Assembly (NCBI GenBank): GCA_020747015.1
Contig: JAGTJM010000008.1
Coordinates: 805,406-869,405, forward strand
DNA from: Pyrenochaeta sp. MPI-SDFR-AT-0127
Lineage: Eukaryota > Ascomycota > Dothideomycetes > Pleosporales > Cucurbitariaceae
Length of the DNA: 64,000 nt
Direction: 5' to 3'
The notes under the pieces were generated by a model. That model did not search any database, was not told where the DNA came from, and was given only the letters and a program-made list of their open reading frames with translations. Of this stretch, positions 47,911-59,300 are shown one piece after another. The first letter of the stretch is position 1. Each line of letters starts with the position of its first letter. The translations under genes were made by a program, and so were the position numbers.

Positions 47911-50014
47911 ATAAAGTAGAGCATCAGGGGCGCAGCCAAGGCTTTCCAGGGCCTGGAATTGACTTTGTATCTCGGGATGGCCTAGTCCGTGGAAGATCGA
48001 CTCTCTACTAAGCCTGGGGGTATGCACATGTCGCACGTTATACCCTAGGCACAAGAAAACGTCGAAGAGACTGATGGCGGAATCCGTGTACATCTAAGCC
48101 TTAGTGTCACAGTAAAGCGTCTTTGACTGTGTTACATACTCAAAGTACAAGGCTTCTACATCGGGACATGCGAAACTCGATATACACAAGATATTTTTGT
48201 TGTAATCAGCCTTAATCACCAGCCAAGAAATTACTTTTGAACCCTGCAATAACACGTTGAACGGTGTCCCATGTGTCTGGACTCATGCCAACCTATCATT
48301 TTGCATGCGCCATTCCAATACGCTTGGGCGCAATGCTCCCGGCAGATACAAGTACGCCTGACGTCGTTCTGAGGAAAGACGAGACAGCCGAACAGCAACG
48401 CGAAATGGTGGAGTAGTAACTTCAATGTAGCAAGCTCTTCAGCCAGGAGCGCGTCGTCTTTTCTGGCGACCAGACTGGGCTTGGACTCAATTCGTGACAG
48501 ATTTTGCTATGTATACAGGTACAAGCCGGGCGAGGCCTACCCCGATTAGACCATCATAATAACAAATCCACGCGATCCCCACATCAAGTTGTCTAACAAG
48601 AGCCTCATCTTCGGACTGGCGAAATACGAGACCCAACCCAAAGTCAACGTCATCTTGAACAGTCAGCTTTCCGGTTGTCTGTTCCTTCCTATCCATAATG
48701 TTCGTTCTGGATTAGAGCCACTTCATATAGTCTTCACCAGTATAAAGGCTGACTTCCACGCAGGTGGGCAACATGCAGAAAACGGTTGGATACTACTAGC
48801 GGCACGAGCTCCTGCAGACATACGTTTGCATTCGCATCTACTGTATTCAACAATGGTGGCCACATTGACTTCTCATCTTTTCCGAGCGCGATCGTGTTTG
48901 TTGGGGAGCCGTTTTCGAAGACAGGTGTCCAAACTGGGTGGTGGCACGAATGACTTGCTCCAGTCGGACTCTATGGAGGTTGCGCATCCAACTGTACTCT
49001 AGCATAGCCTTTGCGCATGCCCCAGAAATCCGTGCAACATCTTTTATAGCTTCGACTCTAAACCTGCTCAGGGACGACAAATACCTTGCGGGCCCATGAG
49101 CCTCACACATTCAATGGCGGATTAGAACCATGCTCACCTGAGTGCCTTGCTTTGGAAAGTGCCGACTCAAATTTGAGACCTACAAGGTTGCCAATAGTAA
49201 CAGCAGCAGAGATGCGCTCAGCAAGACAGAGTTCTGTCCCTTCGCGGCTCCCACAAGGTCAGCAAGGCAAGAACTTGGTAGAGGCCCCTACCTTTCTCGT
49301 AACCCATATCATGCCTAGTATGGGAGTACAGGGTTCTGGAGAGCCTACATAGGTTACAAAGAGACCTGTCTAATACATCACCTTATGTGCCTATGATTCT
49401 CTCTGGCGGCCCTGCCTTTCTACCCTGCAGCCAACAGTCTCCTGCACCATTCAAGTGTCGCTATAAGGCAAAAGCCATGACTACTCAGCGACAGGCTGAT
49501 AAGCACGAATACTGCTACCTAATGAGATGTGTATGCAGACACTCAAGATGAAATAGCTCGGGCAACCTATGCCACGGCCCCGCCCCACCATGCTGCTGTG
49601 CCTCACCTTGCGCCACATGTACGACTCCCCCCTTACATTGTAATGACACACACACACCGATACTAGATTGTTTGTAATGCCCTATAATTTTGATTTTGGC
49701 CCTGGGGCCAAATAAAGAAGCTGTTAATATCAACGTGAAAGTCTTTAACAGAGACGATTGCCCACAGACAGTCATCCTGAGCCCGTGGCAATACACACAA
49801 TTGGCATGCTTCCATAGATTTTATCATTGCATGACAGTTATCCAAAACGTACCCAGCAATGCAGCGTATCTCTGATCAATTTCAAACCACAGAGAGACTG
49901 CCTCGCAACGCAGAGAATAACGATGTTTTTAAGGAGCAAGAGCCATAATCATGCAGATATTGCCAATCCCAGTTTTTAGCGATTCTAAACCATTCGGCTC
50001 TTCACACTTTACCC
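47911..50014. other. Intergenic, 2.1 kb
   Basis: No gene supported; frames are short and lack domains (largest 48589-49002 plus, 137 codons, and 47617-48093 minus, mainly antisense of the previous gene). Confidence 0.5.
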
Positions 50015-50470
50015 ATGCTGCCAACTTCTAGTTCAATCGCAAATGAGCTTCAGCAGATAAAATATCATGTGCATGTGGTGAGTAATCACATTCAATACCT
50101 GCAAAGACTCATCAAGAACGAGCTCTCCGTTCTCGCGCAAGTTACCAAAATCAAGCGAAATCTGAAGACTGCACATCGAGATTTGGAAAGAATCAAAATT
50201 AATAGATGCAGAAATTATGAAAATGGAGTCCATGACTTGATTCAGGATGCTACGAGATATATCTGGCAGAGTTATAGGCGTATGGCGGGAGTGGAGGAGC
50301 GGCTGCGAGGGACAGAGAATCATGAAAACTCAACAACTCTACGCCCGTGGATTAATCATAGACACAAGGATGACGCCGCCATGGATGGCAGTAGAATATA
50401 TCTAGAGCGACAAGGCGTATACATACCGACTGGCGCAATAAATCAATTGACAGATGGTGGATGGTGTTAG
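50015..50470 (+). CDS. Orphan candidate ORF, helical, 151 aa
   Basis: ATG-started frame with strongly helical composition: ELQQIKYHVHVVSNHIQYLQ, LIKNELSVLAQVTKIKRNLK and VHDLIQDATRYIWQSYRRMA read like amphipathic helices or a short coiled coil up to about residue 95, then a polar tail. No family recognised. It lies upstream of a second orphan frame (50898-51398) and could be the 5' exon of one gene with it; possible acceptors exist near 50451 and 50844 but I could not fix a single model. It may also be an independent small gene or a chance frame. Confidence 0.4.
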   Translation: MLPTSSSIANELQQIKYHVHVVSNHIQYLQRLIKNELSVLAQVTKIKRNLKTAHRDLERIKINRCRNYENGVHDLIQDATRYIWQSYRRMAGVEERLRGTENHENSTTLRPWINHRHKDDAAMDGSRIYLERQGVYIPTGAINQLTDGGWC

Positions 50471-50897
50471 AGCGAAGGAGAGGCTATAAACAGTGGTCCA
50501 GTTCAGCCGACATATCACAGGGGGTTCCGAATCAACCATCACACAGTAGCAAACACACTTCCAGTTTGGAAAGAACCTGGGAGGCCTGCCCAAAACGACA
50601 GACGAGTATCCATGGACGTGTCCCAGTCCTTTCCCCTTGGCCTGAGCTGCGGAGCTCACTCGCCCCCACCGCTACACGCTCATGAGAGTATCAAACAAGC
50701 GGCATACCCTGTAACCCGATCGTCAATCAAGCTTCGCATTGCATACGAAGAGTCTAATCAAACATTCGCGCTTAATGCCCCTAATAAGATACGACAAGGA
50801 AGTTGCAGTGGTTCTAAGATAACTGCTATGACCATGTCTGGCAGGGAGGACCTTCGCTTCGTACTCCCATTTTTTCCACCATATCAAGCATCATGAG

Positions 50898-51398
50898 GTG
50901 CGGGTGCTGAAAGACTGGTTATGTGACAAGAGCCATATGAAGAGATCTGGTACAGTTAGCCTTATGGAGAAAGTCTTGTACAGCATTCAGCTTTTGCAAA
51001 CAGGGTTTCGGTATGAATCACTCGCAGTAATCTTTTCGCGTTCACCTCGTCAGGTCAAGGAGTCTTGCCATGAGGTGATGCGAGGTTTGTTACATTTACA
51101 TGCACAAACGGTGAATCGAAGTGAGGCCTCTGATCACGTTGTCCAGGGGTATATGAGCCTCTGGGGCCTATGGGTAAAGTACAAGATCGCCAAAGGAGAA
51201 GCGGCTTTGCACTACGAACTTAATTCTGTGGAAGTTGCGCTGGTGCTTGGGGCGCTAAACCTGTACATTGGGCGATGGGGGAGGATCTTTGTCGTTGCAG
51301 AGGGATCGTACGTAGAGAACGGCCGTTTTGGCGACCTAAACACGAGCAAAGAGCATGAAGAGGACGAAGAGGCCGAGTATGAGTCCAATTTGTCCTAG
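50898..51398 (+). CDS. Orphan HTH-like coding segment, 166 codons
   Basis: A frame open from 50832 to the TAG at 51396-51398 with clear protein character: VLKDWLCDKS, then LMEKVLYSIQLLQTGFRYES and LAVIFSRSPRQVKESCHEV, a helix-turn-helix-like pattern, then ELNSVEVALVLGALNLYIGR and an acidic end. The listed start is a GTG and is only the left limit of the upstream-open frame, so a 5' exon is expected. One consistent join is donor 50802, acceptor 50844, linking it to a frame that starts at ATG 50612. The pattern resembles the HTH that precedes DDE domains in Harbinger-type transposases, but no DDE triad follows, so it may be a domesticated or decayed fragment. Confidence 0.5.
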   Translation: MRVLKDWLCDKSHMKRSGTVSLMEKVLYSIQLLQTGFRYESLAVIFSRSPRQVKESCHEVMRGLLHLHAQTVNRSEASDHVVQGYMSLWGLWVKYKIAKGEAALHYELNSVEVALVLGALNLYIGRWGRIFVVAEGSYVENGRFGDLNTSKEHEEDEEAEYESNLS

Positions 51399-52360
51399 TG
51401 TCATTGTCTTCCGGAGATTCGAGCTTGATTGAGGCTTGAAGTTGGTTCGAGGTGCGGACAGCATTAGAAATAATTCACGGAGGAGCAGACATCGTCGAGC
51501 ATACACATTTCAGACAAACAGACAGCTCTTTTCGGCGCAGTCAAACAGCCACTGGAGCGATGCAAGACGGCGTGATCAATCATGGCAAACGGACTCGTGT
51601 TGAGCGAATACGTAGTATTCAAGACGCTGTCTTGCACGCACACGTATATACACACACACACATACACATATCATCATCACCACCATCATCACCACCATCA
51701 TCATCATCATCATCATCATCCTCAGCCGTGAGATAGGCCTGGGAGCACGGGTACGCAGCGAGGAAATAAGGGATGGCGCAGATTGTGCTCAGCGGGGGAT
51801 GGGGTCGTATTGTGCACGGGTCGGGCAAGTGGTCATGTTTCATAATATCTTGGCTTCGGTCTAGCGCAAGCCTTCCGTGCTCCTGCATGTTCCTCGCTTG
51901 TTGGGGAGGCATGTGAGGGAGTTGTGACAGTCTGCTTTCAAGGTCAATTGAGTGGCTGTTCTGCTCTGTATGACTGCGTGTAAATGTTCCTGACACAGCC
52001 ATGAGAGCATGGAGTGCGAATGATCAAAGGGAGCGAGGAGGCGAAGACGCTTGGTGATCGGCAAGAGCCTGTGTGTAGTTTAATGCCTTCCAGCCAATGA
52101 CGATCTCTATTGAGCATTCCCAGCATTAGACGACTCCTTAATCTGCAGGGCTGCGACTCTCGTCCCCTTCACCACCTTTTCTCAAAACACGGTCGTGACG
52201 CTCCCTTGAGCAGCCTTCCCCTCTTTCCCTCTTCTCCCCGCGAGAGTCCACTCATTCAATAACGACCCCAGTCGTTCCAGTATTTTTGTTCTCGACTGAA
52301 TAGCGCGTCTGGTCTACGTGCTACAACACTCTTTTTAGCCTTTACACACAGCCTTTTGCG
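51399..52360. other. Intergenic with CA and CAT microsatellites
   Basis: Holds microsatellites at 51651-51721 and the CT-rich promoter of the Crh gene (52195-52250 rich in CCCTT/CTTCT). Minus frames at 51619-52002 are low-complexity (poly-Asp from the CAT tract). Confidence 0.55.
51651..51721 (+). repeat. (CA)n and (CAT)n microsatellite
   Basis: A CA run followed by an imperfect then perfect CAT/CAC run, read directly. Confidence 0.92.
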
Positions 52361-53530
52361 ATGAAATCCTTCGCCATCTCTGGGCTCGCGCTCCTCGCGG
52401 CGCTCCTTCCTACGACGTTAGCGCAAACTCATACTGATTGCAACCCGCTCAATACGACAGGATGTCCTTCGATGCAGGCACTGGGAGGCAACGCCACTTT
52501 CAACTTCAACAAAACGGGTATTCCCACAGACGACAAGATCTGGAAGAAGCAAAACCAAGGCAAAATCGATTGGAGCGAGAAGGGCGCCACGTTCTCAATC
52601 GAACGTTCTGGGGATGCGCCTATGGTGCAATCCAAGTTCTACATGCTTTTCGGCCGCTTTGAAGTCATCATGCGTGCCGCATCGGGCAAAGGCATTGTGT
52701 CGAGCGCCATTCTGCAGTCCGAGGCACTTGACGAGGTGGACTGGGAGTTCCTTGGCTCAAACCAGACGCATGTTCTGACAAACTACTTTGGCAAGGGTAA
52801 CACTACCTCATTCGACCGCGGCGAGGAGTTCAAGATGGACAAGGCGCCACAAGACGGGTTTCACAACTACACGATTGACTGGACTAAGGAGCGCATCCAG
52901 TGGTGGCTCGATGGTAAGATGCTGCGTCAGCTTGTGCCAGCGCAGGCTCTAGGGGGCAAGAACTACCCCCAGACACCCATGAACATCAGGATGGGTTCGT
53001 GGGCAGGTGGTGATAAGAATAATAACGATCCGGGTGTTGTTGAATGGGCGGGTGGTGAGACCAATTTTGATGAAGGCCCTTTCATCATGACTGTCTCGTC
53101 GATATACGCCAAAGATTATACAGAGGGTTCCGAATACTCATGGGAAGACATGGATTCGTCTGGCTCGTGGGAGAAGGTCAAGGTCATTTCGTACGTTATT
53201 CCTTGCTCTTCGTATTATTCAGATTACTGACGAAATGGCAGTGGCAAATCAGAGGTCCTCCAAGAAATCCAATCGCCCTCTGGCGTTCGCAATAGATGGC
53301 ACGCTCTCCCCCAAGGCGCCAAAATCGGCATCATCGCCGGTTCAATCTCTCTGCTCTTCGTCATTATTTGTCTTATTGCCTTTTGCTGCATCAAACAGCG
53401 CCGCGCAGGCCGCAGAGAACATGCTGCCCTGCTGGCAGATGAGCAAAAGGAGGCCGCTGAGCTACAGGAGTATAAGAGGCAGATGCAGTCTGGCAAATTT
53501 GGGTTCGGGTCGACAGTGAATCGCATTTGA
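52361..53530 (+). CDS. Crh-type GH16 cell-wall transglycosylase, 372 aa
   Basis: Extracellular enzyme of the Crh1/Utr2 group, which cross-links chitin to beta-glucan in the cell wall. Exons 52361-53190 and 53242-53530, joined in phase 2 by a 51-base intron. A signal peptide (MKSFAISGLALLAALLPTTL, cleaved near residue 21) precedes the GH16 domain at about 45-235, with the catalytic DEVDWE at 124-129 (nucleophile and acid/base glutamates present), an NQTHVLTNYFGKG segment and IDWTKERIQWWLDG. No CBM18 chitin-binding module is seen. Instead of the usual Ser-rich region and GPI signal, the second exon encodes a transmembrane helix (about 305-327, IGIIAGSISLLFVIICLIAF) and a basic cytosolic tail of about 45 residues, so it is a type I membrane form. 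Confidence 0.92.
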
Positions 53531-53987
53531 ACGATAAATGAGGGGAAGACCAAAGTACTGAAATTTTAGTACTCCTGGCTGCCCCGATGAACCGAAGGCG
53601 AGCGTGAGGTTATTCAGAACCAACGTGTAAGGTCTCTTGGAGAAAGCTGCTATTCGCCCATGTCATGTTCACACTCACGATTAATTTCCTACTTCATATA
53701 CCCTTGCTCCCATTTCGTCCACCAAGGCTATAGCTTAGTAAATAGTTCCTTCAATCAATGTTTGGCTTGATGTCAAGTGTTTGATATCTTCATGACTCTC
53801 ACATGCCACGAGGAAATTCTTCTCCGCAGAACCCCAGTGGCGGCTTGAACCGGCTAACTTTTGTGCTGCCTCGGCTTGACGGCTGTGGCGAAGCGACGAG
53901 CACTTGCATTGTCTCCACACACACATAAACACACTTACATACACACATTCTATCGCCATTAATTTGCACACGGTATTACTGTTGACC
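53531..53987. other. Intergenic, promoter of acyl-CoA dehydrogenase gene
   Basis: About 450 bases with the Crh 3' UTR and a CA-rich stretch (53915-53950) before the dehydrogenase ATG. Nothing else seen. Confidence 0.5.
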
Positions 53988-55403
53988 ATGTCATTACTAT
54001 CACGATCTCTGAGACCGCTTGCGCGTGCCTCCACTGCCTCGACTCGCTCTCTACGACCAAATGTTTCGCGAGCCACCCCGCAGTATGTCTTCGGCTTTAA
54101 GATGACCATGTAGACGGCTAACATATTCGTCCTAGATTACGATGCCTCTCCGGTACTCCGACGCGACGCGAAGCCATTGATATTTCAGACGTGCCGCCGA
54201 CCCCAATCACGCACTTGTCCGAGACGGAGATGCTGATGGGGGACTCAGTATCCAAGTTTGCCAACGACGTGATATTGCCCAAAGCGCGCGACATGGACGA
54301 GGCCGAGGCTATGGACCCCACCGTGGTTGAGCAATTGTTTGAGCAGGGCTTGATGGGCATCGAGATACCGGAAGAGTATGGCGGCTCAGGCATGAACTTC
54401 ACTTCTGCCATTATCGCGATAGAGGAGCTAGCGAGGGTTGACCCCAGCGTCAGCGTCATGTGTGATGTGCATAACACATTGGTAAACACAGCCATCCTCA
54501 AATACGGCTCGGAAAACATCAAGAAGGAGTGGTTACCAAAGCTGGCGACCAACACAGTTGGGTCCTTTTGTCTCTCGGAGCCCGTCTCTGGGTCTGATGC
54601 CTTTGCCCTCGCCACCAAAGCCACAAAGACAGACAATGGTTACAAGATCAGCGGAAGTAAGATGTGGATAACAAACAGCGCCGAGGCCAACTTCTTCATC
54701 GTCTTCGCCAACCTCGACCCGAGTAAAAAGTACAGGGGCATCACAGCATTTATTGTTGAAAAGGGTACACCAGGGTTTTCGATTGCGAAGAAGGAGAAGA
54801 AGCTTGGGATCAAGGCTAGCAGCACTTGCGTCATCAATTTTGACGACGTTGAGATTCCCAAGGAGAATCTGCTTGGCAACGAGTTTGAGGGTTACAAGTA
54901 CGCCATTGGATTGCTGAACGAGGGCCGCATCGGTATAGCAGCACAAATGACTGGGTTGGCATTGGGTGCATGGGAGAATGCCGCGGGGTAAGCATGCTCA
55001 ATCACTAGGTGGATACGAGAACTGATAATGCCGTAGCTACGTCTGGAATGACCGCAAGCAATTCGGCCAGCTCATCGGAGAGTTTCAAGGCATGCAACAC
55101 CAGCTAGCGCAAGCCTGGACCGAAATTCAAGCTGCGCGTGCCCTCGTCTACAATGCTGCTCGCAAGAAGGAGGCTGGCGAGGACTTCGTCATGGACGCTG
55201 CCATGGCCAAGCTGTATGCTTCGCAGGTGGCCGGCAAGGTTTCGAGCTCGGCCGTTGAATGGATGGGTGGCATGGGCTTTGTTCGAGAAGGTCTTGCGGA
55301 GAAGTTCTTCAGGGATAGCAAGATCGGCGCCATTTATGAAGGAACGAGCAACATCCAATTAACAACAATTGCAAAGCATCTGCAAAAGCAATACACAAAG
55401 TAG
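53988..55403 (+). CDS. Mitochondrial short/branched-chain acyl-CoA dehydrogenase, 437 aa
   Basis: FAD enzyme that forms the 2,3-double bond in short or 2-methyl-branched acyl-CoA, in isoleucine and fatty-acid breakdown; passes electrons to ETF. Exons 53988-54082, 54136-54987 and 55037-55403, with introns of 53 and 49 bases. The N-terminus (SLLSRSLRPLARASTASTRS) is an Arg/Ser-rich mitochondrial presequence. Family motifs: GLMGIEIPEEYGGSG, FCLSEPVSGSDAFALATKA, ISGSKMWITNSAEANFF, GMGFVREGLAEKFFRDSKIG and YEGTSNIQLTTIAKHL, where the Glu of YEGTS is the catalytic base in short and short-branched members. The last motif and overall length (about 430) favour the ACADSB/SBCAD branch; butyryl-CoA specificity cannot be excluded. 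Confidence 0.93.
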
Positions 55404-56364
55404 AAGGGTAGGAGGAACAGGGTGCTGGGCGGCGTGCATGCACTGTATTTTTAGCACTATAGATCCTGTATGTGGCTGCTATTATGGTCTGTAGACACAT
55501 AGCGGACGTGATATTCAGTACAGACTCATGGGGAGTGTTGGAGTCGGAACTCGAGGGATTGTAGTGGGATGACATAAAGTCGCCCAGAATGATGGAGATG
55601 ACTTGGCGCATCGCTAAAATGTTGAATCGATCTCACCCCCAAGTAAGCATGCCATGCCTCGTCCAGGGAAACAAGTCACGTCACACCACACCCTGGGGCT
55701 TCCGTGTCAGGCTGTGGGGTGAGCGACGGATAACCGTCCGTGGTGATGGATGCTGCATCGGCGCTTCTCTTCCAAGATTTACAACGCACGCCCGGAGCTT
55801 AGTCGCGTCTGGACAACAGACAAACCCCACCCGCGGCCCACAGCCGCAAGAAACGGCACACAACAACAACAAGAACCCAGGGCCATCCATGTCTCCAGAG
55901 CGCGCCAACGCTTGACACGCAGGATGGTATCGCAGTTTCAGCGGAACGCACTCTTTTGACACTCCTCCACCCTTCATTGGCATCCTAACTGTTGTTCTGA
56001 CGGCTGCGGCCAGACCAGACACGCATCGCTCGGATTGAGGCTGCATGGCTAGTGGAGTCTGCTATTCTTTCGTTGCCCGCATCTCTCCCACTCCGTCCAC
56101 TGTCCTTTCATGTTCTGCTTTCCTTTCTCTGCAGAGCTATTCTTACCTCGTTCCGACGACCCTCCGTTTTCCTTTCCGAGTTTTGCGTCTCGCCTGACGA
56201 TCGGCTCACCACACACCACGTCTCCCAGACAGCAAAACGACGCCAACCCCTGCTGCTGTCGCGTGGCAGCTCACCAGCCACATCCTGTTCAGTAACGAAT
56301 CCTGGGACATCTTGGACATTGTTATCGCTTGGCTCTTTTCATGGTACTGTAGCCATCAACCAAC
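55404..56364. other. Intergenic, promoter of coiled-coil gene
   Basis: About 960 bases. Plus frame 56052-56546 and others overlap the next gene's start out of frame and are not supported. The right part is CT-rich, as in fungal promoters. Confidence 0.5.
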
Positions 56365-59300
56365 ATGGCTTCCGAATTCAAGGCCTCGAACGAGGATCCT
56401 CCTGTCGCCGATACTCGCACGAATTCTGCCCTGGAAGACTTGCTACCTACGAGCATCATCAAGAGGAGCAGGTCCAAGTCGCACTCGCGACCACCTGCCA
56501 ATCCGCAACTGGAGCGATCGATTTCATCCATATCGTCCATGGCTGACAGCTTTATGCTCGAACATTGGGGTCCATCATCTCGGTCTGCACCTGCCGAAAG
56601 CGATGGCGCAAGTACTTCAGAGATGCATACTTCCAAAGAAGAAGATGCTCTTACCCCAATATCGAACTGGGCACATTTGTCATACATTAAGAACCAGCGT
56701 AAAGCACTTCGTGGAGAACTCAAGACTCAACAAATTGCTGGCGCAGAAGCGAAGCGATCCGTAGCTTCGTTGCGTCGATTAGCCTTTCGTATGGCCGTTA
56801 ACATATCGGTCAAGGAAAAGCAGATTGCGACGACTGCACAGAATCTAGCCAAGATTAGGAATAGCAATTACCTTGAGGGAAAGGACGCGGAAAAGAGGAT
56901 CGCGGCCCTGAAGCGAGCACTGCGTTTTGAAGAAGGAAGAAACAAGGAGATTCTTGAGGCGCTAGAGAGGGCGTCCATGTTGACGCTTCGGTGTGAGTCT
57001 GACCCAGGCTGTTGTTGATGAAGCTGACCAGGCATTACAGACGCATCCCCAAATGTTGAAACTCAACATCATCGTCAACGTAGTCCTCTCTCACCTCCTC
57101 CGTCGCCAACAACACGTCTATCTGGTCTTCCGGAAAGCCCGTCCGGCTTGCCAAAGACCCCGACTCGGCCACATCCTTCGCCATGGCACGATGTTGACTG
57201 GACACTAACTCCCAGCTCCGAAACGTCCTCAGTGATACGAACGTCAGATCGTCGCTTGGTCCGGGCCAAGCGAGAATCTGAACGCGCGCTTGCTGCATGT
57301 CGGTGCCGCATTGAAGATTTACAAACAGAGTGTACAAAGAACAAGGAGAATGAGAGACTACTAGAAGCAACACAACAAGGCCTTGAGCAAGAGATCCGCA
57401 ATCATCAGTCCCGTATTGCTACTTTGGAACGCTCGCGGGCTACAGTAGAAGAGAAGCTACAGTCCACCAGATCACTTCTCGACGCTGCAACTGGATCCGA
57501 GGAGGAATTATTGGAAAACTTGCAGGCTAAGTGCGAAGAGATCGACATTTTGGAGCAGCGCAGTAAAGGTCAGGAGCGGACAATCGTTAAATTGCAACAA
57601 GAAAAAAGTGTGCTGGACGAGAGTCTACAGGCTCGCAGCATACAATTAAAGGAACTGGAAAACCGCACAAGCACCCTGGAGCGGAACCTGCGCTCATACC
57701 AAGAGAAGCTCGAAACAGCCGAACGTCATGAATCGTCGCTTCGCGATCGTCTCGCAGAGAAAGAAACCGCCCGTGAGAATTTGAAAAAAAGATTAGACCG
57801 TGGCGCAACGTATGTGAAGCTTTTAGAGCATAAAGCCACTGATCATGAATCAAAGGCCGCAGGACACATTCAGGAGATCGAAGGTAGTGGTGCCGTTATA
57901 GCTGAGCTACGGGAACAGCTAAAGCATTCTGGGGCCCATCTGCAAAATACCGAGGATGCTCTGGCAAACTTAAAAACAGAGGTGAAGCTTTTGCAGACCA
58001 AATTGGAGACAGAAAGCGACGCACATACTGAGCTGCTGGCGAAATTGAGCTCTGTACGAACTGCAAAGGAGGCATTGGGAGAAAACCTCCAAGTTGCGAC
58101 AAAGAGCCTGCTGCAAGAGATCGAGGCCAAGTCACTTGTTCTTTCCGAGCTAGAAGATCTACGTGTGTCTCACAATGCTGTTGAGAATGACTTGAGAACA
58201 GCACAGGAGCGCATTACTTCTATGAAGAGGACTGATGCCAGCACCCGGGCTAGATTAGAAGCACTTTGTGACGCGAAAGCATCACTTGTTGCTGATCTCA
58301 AGGACGCACGACAATCAGTGTTTAAGCTTCGCGAAGATTTACGAATTACTAGTGCTGAGTTTGCAGATGTAGTGTCTTCTAAGTCAATCGACCAGCAAAG
58401 ATTGAAGACGCTCGAAGCACGAGAAGCTGCCCTGGCGCTCCAACTCGAGGAAGCTTACAAAGCCAAGACAGAAAGTCAAGAGCGTTACCAAAAAGATTTG
58501 CATGAGAGCCATAACCGCCTCCGTAATCTCGAATCATCTAATATCAGCCTCCAGGCAGATTTGAGTTCGTCGGAGAAGCAGAGAGATGTTTTGCAAGAGG
58601 AGATTTGCCAGGTACAGACATCTAAAGGTACCGTCCAAAAGCTCCTCGAAGAGGTACTCGTTTCCAAAACTGGACTCGAAACAAAGTTCAATGCCCTTGA
58701 ATCGCAACTAGAACTCATAGAACGGGAGCGAGATGGTTTACGAGCGAAAACAATGCAGCTCGAGGATGACCTGGATGCAACCTCTCAGTCAAGGATACGT
58801 TTAGAGAACTGCCTGAGCGCCACCCAAGGCGAGAAGGAAGTGCTACAGAAGTTTCTGTCTGAGTTGAATGTAGAACTCCAAGATGGCCGTGAAGCCAAAC
58901 ACAAGATCGAGGCGGCTCTCACTCACGCCCAAGAGGAGGTCATTGCGTCTGAAGCAAAGCTGGTAGAACTTGGTGAAACGCTTGACACGACAGGAAAGGC
59001 TAAAATGATAGTTGAGGAGGACCTTAAAAAGGCCGTGCGCTCAAGAATCGACATGTACAACTCACTGACATCCGCACAATGCAGATTGACCGAGATTGAG
59101 GACGCAGCACACACCATCCGCTCACAATTGTCTACCCTGCAGATCGAAGCAGTGCAAATGAGGGACGCGAAGGATGAAGCAGAGGAGCGTCTGAGAACAA
59201 TACGAACCTCACAGGATGCGCTTAACAATCAACTGTATTCCACTCGGTCGCAATTGCAAGCTACTGAATTTGAAGTCAACCAGCTTAGGTTTAAACTACT

